Positions 8,601 to 18,488 of a stretch of DNA of 32,811 bases are shown here, in pieces. The notes under the pieces are model-generated. The model was not told the DNA's origin, did not search any database, and worked only from the letters and a program-made list of their open reading frames with translations. The translations under genes were made by a program, and so were the position numbers. The DNA comes from Rhizophlyctis rosea (Eukaryota > Chytridiomycota > Chytridiomycetes > Rhizophlyctidales > Rhizophlyctidaceae). Position 1 is the first letter of the stretch; each line of letters opens with the position of its first letter. The stretch covers positions 1 through 32,811 of the forward strand of contig JADGJC010000396.1 of the NCBI GenBank assembly GCA_027596075.1, written 5' to 3'.

Positions 8601-9916
8601 GGAGATTTTTAGCTTTGCATGAAGCGTAGGCGGTGTCGCCGGGGGTGTAAGTAGGATACGTTGATCACTTGTTGGTACGGAGGATGGAGGACTTGGTGTC
8701 AAGAGCACGGATGGCCTGTTCCCGACATCCAGAACTTCCTGGAAAGGTTCCGGTATGTCGTCGGATATCTGGGTCTCGGCTGCAGGATCTACTTCACTAG
8801 ATGTGGACTCGATGGAGATGGAAGCTTCATGGGCGCGGGAATGGGGAACGACGGCAGCAGGGAGGATTAATGGAAGCAACTTGGGGCAATTTTGCCGGAG
8901 CCTTCTTTGGAGAACTATTATAGATAGTACGATGCGCTGGTTTCTGGCCGCTTTGGTATCCTGTGTGAAGATAATCCACATGAGTTGTATGCCTGTTACA
9001 CTGGTTGCTTGCGATACGTACCCACGACAACAGAGCCTGAAAATCTAGTGCCGTACAAGGAAGGGGATTGGGCAGTCGCCTCAGATCAATTGTCCCAGAG
9101 GGTCGATTTGCACCATCTTGCAATGCATAATCATCATACAATATGACTGGGGGCATGCCCGCAAATAGCGAGACACATCCAGCTCCAGCTGCCAGCCCGA
9201 ATACTTGACTAACTCTGCGGCCATGTCTTGCACTGCATTCTACATAACCTGCAGCTCCGCATTTCAGGGCCACCTCCATAGCTTCAGCGGCTGTCACTGG
9301 TTGCTGATGTATCCTGAATGAAGACTGTAAACAATGGAACACTTAGGATGCGGCTACGGCGAAAATATTCATACATGCTTAGGACTTTCAAAGTTTTAGG
9401 ATCGGCTCTCATATCCGCTTTCAGTCCAACGAGTATGAAAGGCGCCCCTTCGCAAAAATGGCGAAATTCAGACACCCATTTATCTTCGACACTTGTTAGA
9501 CTGAGGGGATCATCAATGGCAAAATATAGTATGCCAACATCTGTGTCGGGATATGACAATGGGCGGATTCTATCATAATCCTTCTGCCCGGCGGTGTCCC
9601 AGAGCCCCAGCTCATAGGATCGACCGTCGATGGTAAGGTCCGCTGAGTACGTTTCAAACACAGTGGGGATAAACACCGGAGGAAAAGCAAGGTTGGCGAA
9701 AGTATAGAGTAGGCAGGTCTTCCCTACGGCTCCGTCGCCAATGGCGAGAATTTTCAAACTTTGTGGGGCATTAGGATCCAGCTACGATTATGAGTATGCG
9801 TATGGGCTCTGCAGCGAACTTCCAGTTGTCGGCTTCCCCAACAGACAGGAACAGAGCACCCTCACCTGTCCCTCCTGTCCTTTCTTTTTCTTGGACTTGA
9901 ACGGCCACCACTTCAT
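8316..9916 (-). CDS. Rho-family small GTPase with C-terminal linker and TIR sequence
   Basis: Exons: 9866-9916, 9375-9781, 9022-9313 and 8960 down to the TAG at 8316. The start MKWWPFKSKKKKGQ is basic and aromatic and may touch membrane. The Rho G domain follows with P-loop GDGAVGKT, switch I (IPTVFETYSADLTIDG), switch II WDTAGQKDYDRIRPLSYP with the catalytic Gln, LVGLKADMRADPKT (base recognition and Rho insert) and YVECSARHG. Unlike ordinary Rho proteins it has no CaaX box; it runs on into a hydrophobic GLAAGAGCVSLFAG stretch and a Ser/Thr/Pro-rich linker of about 150 residues, then TIR sequence. Introns 1 and 2 (GTGAGG, GTATGA) and intron 3 (GTACGT...CACACAG) preserve frame. The GTPase half looks functional; the TIR half does not. 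Confidence 0.75.
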
Positions 9917-10915
9917 TCTATCGTGCAACTTGCCTTTCGCAATCCTCGGTTTATCTGAAAGGCAATGCGGAAATTCCAAGATGTCGAAGCCTCGAAGGAA
10001 ACTGTAAAAGGCCTTTTCGAGTTGATGTGGGAGATGAAAGAAGCGCCAGTTGGTGTCCAAATCAGACTTGTGACACGAACTGGCACAAACTTTGCGGTTG
10101 TCCAATGTGCTGCGGAGCTGAAGCTCCGGGTCGCACCAACCATCAGCCTAAGCCTCTCACCTTGCATCACAGGTGAAGTTGGTGGTAAACTTGGTAATTG
10201 GTCCGAGAAAAAAGGAGAAGGGAAAATTGATTGACGAACTTGACGAATGGATTGAGCTATGAAACTTTCTGCAAGGGAGACCTTGTGGTAAGCACCAGTA
10301 ACTCTGGATGACAGTATTGCCCAGCGACAATAGCGACCGTTCTCGGTTTATGTACAAAGCCCCAACTACCTGTCGAACTTGTCGAAGGTACCTATCACCC
10401 CCGTAGCCCCTGGTTAGTAACTCTGTAACCCTGGAGTTAATGCGAGCAAAAAGCTCATGCTTGAAACCTTACCAGGTGCCATGCAAAACTGCACAGCTAC
10501 TTGACTTCGTGACCTGTGTGAGTAAGATGCATATACAAGCAAAAATAATACTCATGCCGAAGTCTGATGAATGGGAATGATATGCATCCATCGGTTACAT
10601 TAGAGTAGGCGCCGAGAGTAATGCGGGAGATTAGCCTATGCTGGCGATTTGAGGAAGGCAGATGCAAATGGGGTGGTGGCATACTGGGGCTGAGGAGTCT
10701 GAGGGGAACAAGTCAATGGTGCATGTCCCAGCCTGCACAAACCTTTCCGTAAGAGGACCTGATTTGCATCTGTCAGGGTCTGCGTTCAAAAAGATCACCA
10801 CACTCTCATCACTTCACTCACTTCCATCTGCAACGTTGTCAACAGGTTAGACTACCTACTTTAGCAACCCATCTGCCGCCACCTCCCTTCTAACACATCG
10901 CTATGAACCACTGGT

Positions 10916-10985
10916 GAACATCATTATGGCATCGCAAAAAGTGCAAAATACAGTTACATTGACACTTGTGACCGACCAGGTAAAG
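10916..10985 (+). repeat. Possible decayed copy of the downstream MYND gene's first exon
   Basis: The context GAACATCATT-ATGGCATCGCAAA resembles GAAAACATCACC-ATGGCATCACAAA at the MYND gene start at 11241. Downstream, GTGACCGACCAGGTAAAG resembles GTGACCGTCCAGGTACAT at the exon 1 donor. The middle differs and is 19 bases shorter. It could be an old local duplication or an alternative first exon. Confidence 0.35.
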
Positions 10986-11106
10986 TACCTGAGGATGAAC
11001 AGGGATGTGGGCTTATGTAATGCTGCCCACTTCCTCAACCTAATGAGGTCAGATTTCCTGATTGCGCTCTCTCATCCCTGCTATTTGTCATTTCCGGCCA
11101 TCTGCC

Positions 11107-11147
11107 GTTGATCCGTTGTGCATGGACGTTGATCTGTTGTGCACATG
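11107..11147 (+). repeat. Two-copy tandem repeat of about 21 bases
   Basis: Copy 1 GTTGATCCGTTGTGCATGGAC at 11107-11127 is followed directly by copy 2 GTTGATCTGTTGTGCACATG. It lies just upstream of a TATA-like box in the MYND gene promoter, so it may be a duplicated upstream element. Confidence 0.6.
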
Positions 11148-11154
11148 TGGATTG

Positions 11155-11163
11155 GTATAAAAA
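11155..11163 (+). promoter_or_regulatory. TATA-like box of the MYND gene
   Basis: GGTATAAAAAAG lies about 80 bases before the ATG at 11241, a usual distance for a fungal TATA element, and a pyrimidine-rich stretch follows it. Confidence 0.5.
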
Positions 11164-11240
11164 AGAAGTCTAAACCATTCCCCTCAAACCCCAAGTCACT
11201 TGCTACTTCTTTTCCTCCAATTGGTTGTGAAAACATCACC

Positions 11241-12206
11241 ATGGCATCACAAACACAGTCAATTTTGGAAAGCCTCCTACAAGATTTCATCAAGGTCCAT
11301 CGTGACCGTCCAGGTACATTACTTGAAGTCTCGCAGTATTGAGCTTATCAATTCATGGCATGATAGTCCAAACTCAAATAATGGGCCTCCATACTCTCCA
11401 TCACCCCCTCCTTCCAGATCTACGAATCGCAGGAAGCAGGGCACTACAAGCAACCCTTGTCAAGCACCTTGAATTTCTTGAATCTTTCCGCATTGAAACG
11501 ACATGCAAATCCGCCTCATCCAAAATTACAGAGCAACATTCTTCCAATTCGAAGACGACATCAGAAGGTCCAACAACACTGAGACAGTCTCCACCCTTCA
11601 CAAACTCAACAGGCCCCCCGGATCCATGGCCGTCATCACCCTGTTCAACCGATCCGAAACAACAGTGCCATTCGAACATCACTTCTCTTTCGTCAAACTT
11701 GAAAACGGTATTGTCCAAATCTACACCTACCATACCCAAGACGGCAGCATCCACATCCCTCCAACAATGGAACCTCTATCCCCCACATTCATCTTCGACC
11801 TATCCACCCTCGGCAACCAACCAACAACCGTCTGGAACACAACCATCGACGCCCTCTACGCCAAAGTCTGCAACCTCGACAAACACATCACCAAAACCGG
11901 ACAGTTCTACAGACCAGACTAAAAGGCCTACAATCCAAGCCAGGCCTCCAGTGTGACATCTTCCAACACACACGACCCATCTACGCATACCCGCAACTAT
12001 CCGCACTGGTCGGCTGGATCGATGTCTACGGAAAGTGCGGCAACTGCAAGAAATGGGCGTCGCGCAGATGTACCAGGTGCACAGTGTCAGTCTACTGCAA
12101 CAGAGAGTGTCAAATAGCCGCCTGGGAAAATGGACATGAGGCAGAATGTAAATATCACAAGGAGCAGGCTCGGAAATCCAAACAGGGCGGTATCACAGTA
12201 GTTTGA
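11241..12206 (+). pseudogene. MYND zinc-finger protein with frame breaks
   Basis: Exon 1 is 11241-11313 (MASQTQSILESLLQDFIKVH) and exon 2 starts at 11367. The protein-like reading then moves through three frames: VKHLEFLESFRIE up to about 11500, then 11503-11922 (VTLHK-type alpha/beta sequence with FFQFEDD, MAVITLFN and FEHHFSFVKLENG), then from about 11920 to the TGA at 12204 (LVGWIDVYGK and the zinc finger). Each switch equals loss of one base. The C-terminal MYND finger is complete: CGNC, C-T-R-C, YCNREC and H-x3-C. MYND fingers bind proline-rich partners. The first frame stays open to 11956 but reads as Ser/Thr/Pro low complexity, typical of a wrong frame. This is either a pseudogene, sequence errors, or missed atypical introns. 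Confidence 0.55.
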
Positions 12207-12690
12207 CAGAAGCGTCGATGTAAGTGGATACATATATGTGAAATACACCCTGATCTCGGCTATCATACGGGTGAAATCAGTCCTGCGGATACGTAAAAAC
12301 ATATGGTGGAGCATAAATCTTACAAGTGCCCATTAGTTCCCGTCGAGGGTTTACGGTATCGATATAGTTTGCGCACCCAGCAGACCAGTGTCGGCCAGAA
12401 CATAGCAGAAGGCATCCAAAGCAAGTGAAACATCGGTAACCACACATCCCAAACGTAGCAAAAAAGCACCGCCGGTTGAAGTATTGCGCTCATAGCCGTG
12501 TGTCGCGCAGACTTTTATGTGTTGAATATCGCATTCCTCGATAGATTTGCATCCCCTTGTGTCCGCAAGTACCCCCTCTTCGGTCTTACGCACATGAAAC
12601 ACCACAAGTCTCCGAACCTCAATGGCACGAAACAGTATGATTTTTTCCTTCCAAACATCTACAACCAAACCGTCCCACAAAACCCCCACC
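12207..12690. other. Convergent intergenic region
   Basis: Lies between the 3' ends of the MYND gene (+) and RPN1 (-). It should contain both transcript ends. A 122-codon minus-strand frame at 12351-12719 overlaps the RPN1 last exon, shows no family features and is not accepted as a gene. Confidence 0.45.
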
Positions 12691-15600
12691 TCATTTCCCA
12701 GCAGCTTCCTTCTCCTCATCTACCCACTACAAACACAAAAAAGCAAAACAAAATATCAGCACAAAGCCCGTAACAATTAGAAATCACACAAAAGATCCTA
12801 CAAACCAAAACTCCTTTTCAAAAAACTCACCTCCGGATTCTTCTTCAAAATAACAAAGCCTTCCAAAACACTGCTCAAACTAATCCACTCCTCCGTCGCA
12901 AGCTCCGCCCGCTCCGTGTACGCCAACAGAACCGGCGTGCTATGTGTTTGGAAGCCCGTAATCGTCTTCGGCCGTCCGGCTTGTCCCACCACGTCAACCG
13001 CTTGTCCGACCCGAACCGTCACGGGTATGCTCTTGCAGTCTTCGTCTAGCGTCATGAGGAAGCGTGGGTAGGCCGATAGAACTAGGTGGTAGAGGAGGTA
13101 GTGGGCTTTGCCGAGGATTACTGTGATGGAGGGTGGATTGTGAGTTTAAGGTCTGATCGATGTGTCAAAAAGATGAGGTGTCTGCAACATACGGTTCTTA
13201 GCGTCCGTGAAGGCAGTCAAGTTGATCAATAATCCGGCCAAGGCGGTGGGGTGCAATAGCAGCTTATTCGATGTCCATGGGTTAATCGTCAACGTTCCCT
13301 TGCCCATGTGGAGAAGTCCCTGTGCCAAGTAGTCAGCTTCCAATGTGGAAGTGGAAGTTCAATTGTTCCAGTCACCGTACCTGCGCAATCCGCACAACGA
13401 ACAGGTGGTTGGGTTCCTTGTGGTAATATGCCGCCAACTGCCTCAACATCTGCGCCAGCCGCGCGTTGTTTGTCCCCGCACCCACAAGTCCCATGGCGAA
13501 GATCGCGTTCAACGACACATCCTGGTCATTGTCGTGCGAATACTTGCTCAAGACATCCAGTACGTGCACCAGTGGGTTGGATGCGCACAGGAGACCGAGC
13601 GCCAAGGGTACTGCTCGACGGATCACGGGCTCACCGTAGTGCATCTGGTGACTGCCTTGTCAGATAAAATTGCTTGATCGGACAATAATTCGAAGTAGCA
13701 CCCACCAAATGGTTGAAAGCTCTCAACGCCATCTCCGATCCCACATCCTCACCCATCGCAATCATCGCCACACCGAAAACGGCAAATGCTTGGAATTTAT
13801 CGTCTTCCTTCTCGGGGTCGAGGTGGTCGTTGCAAAGGTGAAGCATCTTTTGCACCTTCAAAACGTTTCCGGTACCTGATGCGCTTCATCAATGACCGCG
13901 CACAAACTACCCCGGCAGCGACCAAGCCGGCAGCAAACAAAGGAGTTCTCACCAGCAAATGCACAAATCTCCACCAAAACCTCAACCGACTTGGCTACAG
14001 GAGCCTCAATAGCCTTCAACGTCTCAAGCGTCGCATCCGCTGCGTCCTGCTTGCCTACATTACACCGCCCAACATTCGTCAGTCGTTTCACTCAACAATC
14101 AATCCAACAACCAATCATCAACATACCCAAGAACAACAAAGCCAACCCAACCCCCATGAACTTGGCATACGTGTCCTTCATCTGCGTCTCATCTCTCTCC
14201 ATCATGGTCTGCAAGATCGTGCTGCTGACATCCCCGTTACATGTCCCCACGCAGATCAACCCAACAGACAAAGCCGCCAGCGCTGCAAGCTCCATTGACA
14301 GAGTGGTGTCGCTGATGATAGGAAGGAGAAGCTCGACAACTTCTTCACGGTTGGTGCCGGCATATGCGATACCCAGACTATCCAGGGTCTTAGTCAGTGG
14401 TGAAAGGCGATTGATAAGGTTTGCTTGAGCCCTTACCCGACAATCGCAGCAACTCTGATGGTCAGGTTCTTGTTGTTCTCAACGTATTCCGTCAACAGCG
14501 CTAGCGCCGGGTCGGACTCATTGCGAACGCCAGCAGTGACGAGACCAATGGCCAGGAGAGCGCCAGCCTAATTCCATACACAAATTAGGACTTTCGCGCC
14601 TCCTTCGGTCGATGCCCCTTTCTCATTACCTTCACATAATCCTCCTGGGAGTACAAGTACTTATCGATATGCGTAAGACCGATCTCTACTTCCCACAAGT
14701 AGATCACTCCAAGAGATGCCGCCGCGCTCATCATGCCTATCGAAGAAACCCATTGTCAAGATACCATAAACACCAGGAATATCCTTTCAGCTCAAACGCA
14801 CCATGCTCCTTATTCTTGTAAATCCAGTTCGTGTCCTCCGCCGGGGTCATGAGCTTATCCGTTCCAAACCCTGCGTTCACGAATGCATTGACGAAAGTGG
14901 AGGCAAGGTTCTGACGCGCAGAGTCCACAGTGGCGGTGCCGAAACCAGGCCCTACCATCCACATCTTAGATCTTGTCGCTCAACATCATGATTGCCAAGG
15001 TCCACTCACGAATGTTCTCCAAATGGCTCTTGTAGATATCTTCAGGAGTTTTCGCTTCCATAACATCCAAATCTCTTGCCAGCGCTAGGAAATGTTCCGA
15101 CAAGCGGGTGTTGTTGAGAATGTCCGAGATCTCCTCATCCTCCTGCTCAAGGCCGATCTGTTGGCGTGCCAGCATGAAGGCGAGTTGCTTCTTCAAATTA
15201 CTACGGAAATTAAATGGTAAGCATTGGCATTGCATCTGCATTAATGGTGGTCAAAAAGACGTACGGATCGGAGCAGCTCTCGAAGTCATCCTTGATCTGC
15301 TCAGGGTCATTCAACCTCAGTGACAATCGCAGAGCGTCTGGGTATTGTTTATGTGCTCGGTAGATGGTGTGTGCCGTACGAAGGATACTAACATCGTCGG
15401 GTGGAGCGACATATTGCACGCAGCTATGGGATACGACCAAATGTCAACAACCGCACAGCTATCTTGTCCCGCTGTGCGCGTGATCAACGAACCTGATCAA
15501 GTAAAGACAAACTCTCTGATACGTGTCCTTGTCGACGTGCGGCGGTAGCTTGTCCAACGCCTCCAACTCAAGCAACAGATCCACGGCATCCGCCTCTGCA

Positions 15601-16457
15601 TTGTGTTTCAACAAGAAGGGAACAATCTCCATTGCCTGATCCAGAACAACATCGGTTGATTCCTCTTTCTCAGCCAGCGATTGATACTCTGCAATGAGTT
15701 CCGCAGAGAGATGTCTAATATCCCGCCATTAGTATCTTTATTGCTTTCCGAGCTTTGATCATCCCGCGCAATCTCACCTAACATATTCGTGTCCCCATGA
15801 TCCAGCCGGCTCTTTCGCTCCCAGCAATCTGTAGCGTAAGCTATCCCTGGCCCCCTCCTCCGCATACGACATGGACAATACTGATAAGATATCCGCCAAA
15901 AATCGCTGCAAAGGCCAGAAATACGCATCAGTGACCACTATGCACGACCGCCACGGGGCATTCCGCGAATTCACCTTGTCATCACCCTCCTGCCAGAGCT
16001 CATAAGTATCCTTCAGTGTTTGGTAGTGTGGTCGTAGGAATTTGAGGGGCTTTGGCACGGCGGTCATGGAACTAGTGGATGTGCGGATAGATGTGCGAAG
16101 TGCTTCCAGAGCAGGTCGATGAAGGGAAACATTGGATTCCTGCGATTTCATGTTGGTGAAATCCCTCTCGACTTCAACAAGTGTCGCACGCTCGTACCTT
16201 TAGCCGTTCCACCAACATGTCCAGTTCTGACTTCAGAGCCTGATCCTCCTCAGACTGTAGGAACCAAGCATAGCAAGTCAAATTTCAAGTAGTATAGATT
16301 GAGATATCCATTGCCTGACACCAACCAGCTCCTCCTCAAGTTGCTCCTCGTTCTCCTTCCCCTTCTCTGGGAACTTTTTTAGGGGACCTTCCTCCTGCGT
16401 GGGGTCCTCCTTGGGCACCGGCTCGACAGGCTCTGGGTCAGTTGCTTGCTTGGTCAT
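12691..16457 (-). CDS. RPN1: 26S proteasome regulatory subunit RPN1 (PSMD2)
   Basis: Largest scaffold of the 19S proteasome base; it binds ubiquitin, UBL shuttle factors and Ubp6. Seventeen exons give about 890 residues, close to human PSMD2. Landmarks in order: acidic Lys/Glu-rich start at 16457, [35 protein letters not shown] with [46 protein letters not shown], the PC-repeat toroid ([66 protein letters not shown]), [20 protein letters not shown], then [12 protein letters not shown] and the C-terminal beta domain ending [14 protein letters not shown] end the gene with a last exon at 12691-12726 ([11 protein letters not shown]) after a GTGAGT...TTTGTAG intron; ignoring it gives a TAG at 12798 and a different tail. 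Introns are 50-110 bases and all phases agree. Confidence 0.95.
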
Positions 16458-16891
16458 ATTTGGCGACGGTGAGAAGTTGACGATGGGAGGTATTGTGAAC
16501 GGGCCTTAGACTGCTATATGCCTGCTGATAGTGAATATCTCCCTTTGACGCCAGTGGAAGATCAGAATTCAAAGTTGAGATGGTAGTTTGGGGAATTTTG
16601 AATTCGCAGCATTGGCGACCTTGCAAACGTAGTTCCCATGTCCCTGGCAAGTGGCGGCGAGTCACGTGCGGTTACAATTCTGGTTTCATATAAGCCACAA
16701 TTTATCAATCATTGTTTGTGACCACCCACTGCACTGTCACCCACACCTCATCCTCTCGTCCTCTTCCCACAAGCGCAATCTTGCCACGCGTAACAACTTC
16801 CACCAACTATTTAGCATCTGATTTTGCAACATTGACGGGCCGTCGTTCCTATTCGAAATCAATCACACTGCCCACGCAATAGCAGCGCCCA
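16458..16891. promoter_or_regulatory. Divergent promoter of RPN1 and the BTB gene
   Basis: Shared 434-base upstream region. A palindromic CACGTG E-box sits near the middle at 16663-16668, a site bound by bHLH factors in fungi. A CATATAAGCC stretch about 200 bases before the BTB start is a weak TATA candidate. No exact proteasome PACE element (GGTGGCAAA) was found. Confidence 0.45.
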
Positions 16892-18148
16892 ATGGCTCGA
16901 ACAAAACAGACAACGAGGAGTGTCTCGCCTCCTCCAAGCACCACCCCCCTCAACGACGACCCCAATGCGCAACCCGTCGTATTTCGCTGGACTGTGACCG
17001 TCGACTGGGACGACGACTTTGAAGAGAGCAGCTTGACCTTCACTGCTTTCACGCATCAATGGAGTCTCACTTGCACCATCAACGAGTTCCACCCACCTGA
17101 CGTCCTGGCGCAAGTTCTCAAACACGCAGCCGGAACCGTCGACTTCGGCTTGTTCTTGCAACACGAACCTACCTGCGGACAACCCGACGCACCCAAAGCA
17201 ATCTGCTATGACCTATTTGCTGCCATGCCCAATTCTCAAACTCCCTTCTTCTACTCCTATATGGGGACGCGAAAAGTGGACGGTCAGTGAGGAATGCCTA
17301 ACAAACTCATTGACGCCGCTGTTTTCGTTGAGGAGGGAAAAATTGCCTGAGCAACTCGTGGTCGGAGTAGTCATCTATCCAATCGATCGACCAACAGATA
17401 TCAGCGATCGCATGCCGCGGCTGCCTATGACCTTTTCATCCCTCCACCAAAATGGCATGAACATCTCTGCAGTGCCTGGTATACCCGTCCGTACCGAGCT
17501 CGGCAATCTATTGGAGCTTGGCACCGGATCGGACATTACCTTTCGCCTATTTGACGACACTATCCCCGCGCACAAGAACATTCTCCTTATCTATGGGGGC
17601 GCCTACTTCTCTGGTCTCATTTCTCACCCGATGAAGGAAAACACTACCGGAGAAGTGGCAATCATTGACACCAACCGCGCCACGTTCAAAGCATTGCTGG
17701 AGTTCATTTACACTGGCCAATGCGTATCGCCGCCTTCTTTTGAAGCATTGGCGGATTTACTGATGTAAGTCATTGCAGACGCCAGCCTCCCAACAAGGTT
17801 CTAATTGGAAGAATTGGCAGCGCCGCCGACAAGTACCAAGTCGAACCCTGCCTGGAGGCTGCAAAAGGTGAACTCCTACAATTGCTGAAGTGGGCAACCG
17901 TGGCGGAACGAGTCGACATCTTTCAAAAGCTCCTGCCATTGTCGAACGTTGATTCCATCAAAGCGATTTGTGTGCGGGGGCTGTTGGCGAAATGGGACAA
18001 AGTAGTAGCGATGGATGGGTGGGGTCCGGATGGGGACAGGGAGGTTTTGCGGCTTGTTGCATTGTGTAGGGATTTCAGCTTCCCTCCAGTCAATTCGGCC
18101 GACACAAAAGAGTCGGAACAAAGGAAGAAGCAGCGTGTTGACGAATAG
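16892..18148 (+). CDS. MATH-like/BTB (POZ) protein with a histone H3-like N-terminus
   Basis: Frame one starts at ATG 16892 with MARTKQTTRSV and a MATH-like beta domain (VFRWTVTVDWDD, HQWSLTCTINEF), and stops at TGA 17288-17290. The BTB part is in a second frame: EQLVVGVVIYP, then GSDITFRLFDDTIPAHKNIL, FSGLISHPMKE and FKALLEFIYTGQ, to 17764. A 56-base intron (GTAAGT...GGCAG, 17765-17820) leads to AADKYQVEPCLEAAKGEL and the end at 18148, with a basic KKQRVDE tail. BTB proteins of this kind are Cul3 ubiquitin-ligase adaptors, with MATH as substrate-binding domain. Between 17283 and about 17350 the frame changes. A GTCAGT donor and CCTAAC branch-like motif are there, but no acceptor restores the frame, so an indel or gene decay is suspected. 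Confidence 0.75.
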
Positions 18149-18488
18149 GTAGGGAGTATATGTAGAATAGCTCCTTCGGCGGCAAAGCGGGAAGATTATG
18201 TAGAACAAAAAGTCAGATTGCATACACAGATAGCGTAGTACCGTAGATATGTGTTTAGATTACTTCTTTCCGAAGTTACATTGACCGAAATGCGCTGGTC
18301 GCTAAGTTGACATAAGGGGAGGTGCGTGGAGAACCTCACTTCACATTTTTCATTTTGGCAACCAAGCATGGTACAAAGAAACTCCATTATTCAAAACAAA
18401 ACACATGATATCTTCCATCATATTTACATGAAGCTGATCGCATATACGCAATTTCACACCAATCCAACTAAGAACAAGGTCGGCCCCC
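18149..18488. other. Convergent 3' intergenic region
   Basis: Separates the 3' ends of the BTB gene (+) and the membrane-protein gene (-). It is AT-richer than the flanking genes, as expected for transcript ends. No gene or structured RNA was seen. Confidence 0.45.

Larger units (their letters stand above)
9917..11240. other. Long intergenic region between the Rho-TIR gene and a MYND gene
   Basis: About 1.3 kb with no intact gene recognised. It holds the promoter of the minus-strand Rho-TIR gene at its left end and of the plus-strand MYND gene at its right. Within it are a possible decayed exon copy (10916-10985), a short tandem repeat (11107-11147) and a TATA-like box, each listed separately. 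An open frame extends upstream of the Rho-TIR start, but contains no in-frame ATG. Confidence 0.5.

Noticed and set aside
11339..11956. 205-codon frame continuing from the MYND gene exon 2
   Set aside because: After about 11500 it is Ser/Thr/Pro low complexity, while an overlapping frame gives ordinary protein sequence.
12351..12719. 122-codon minus-strand open frame downstream of RPN1
   Set aside because: It overlaps the RPN1 last exon in another frame, lacks recognisable motifs and sits where the transcript end is expected.
16458..16660. Proteasome PACE element in the RPN1 promoter
   Set aside because: No exact GGTGGCAAA was found; only loose GGCG-type matches.
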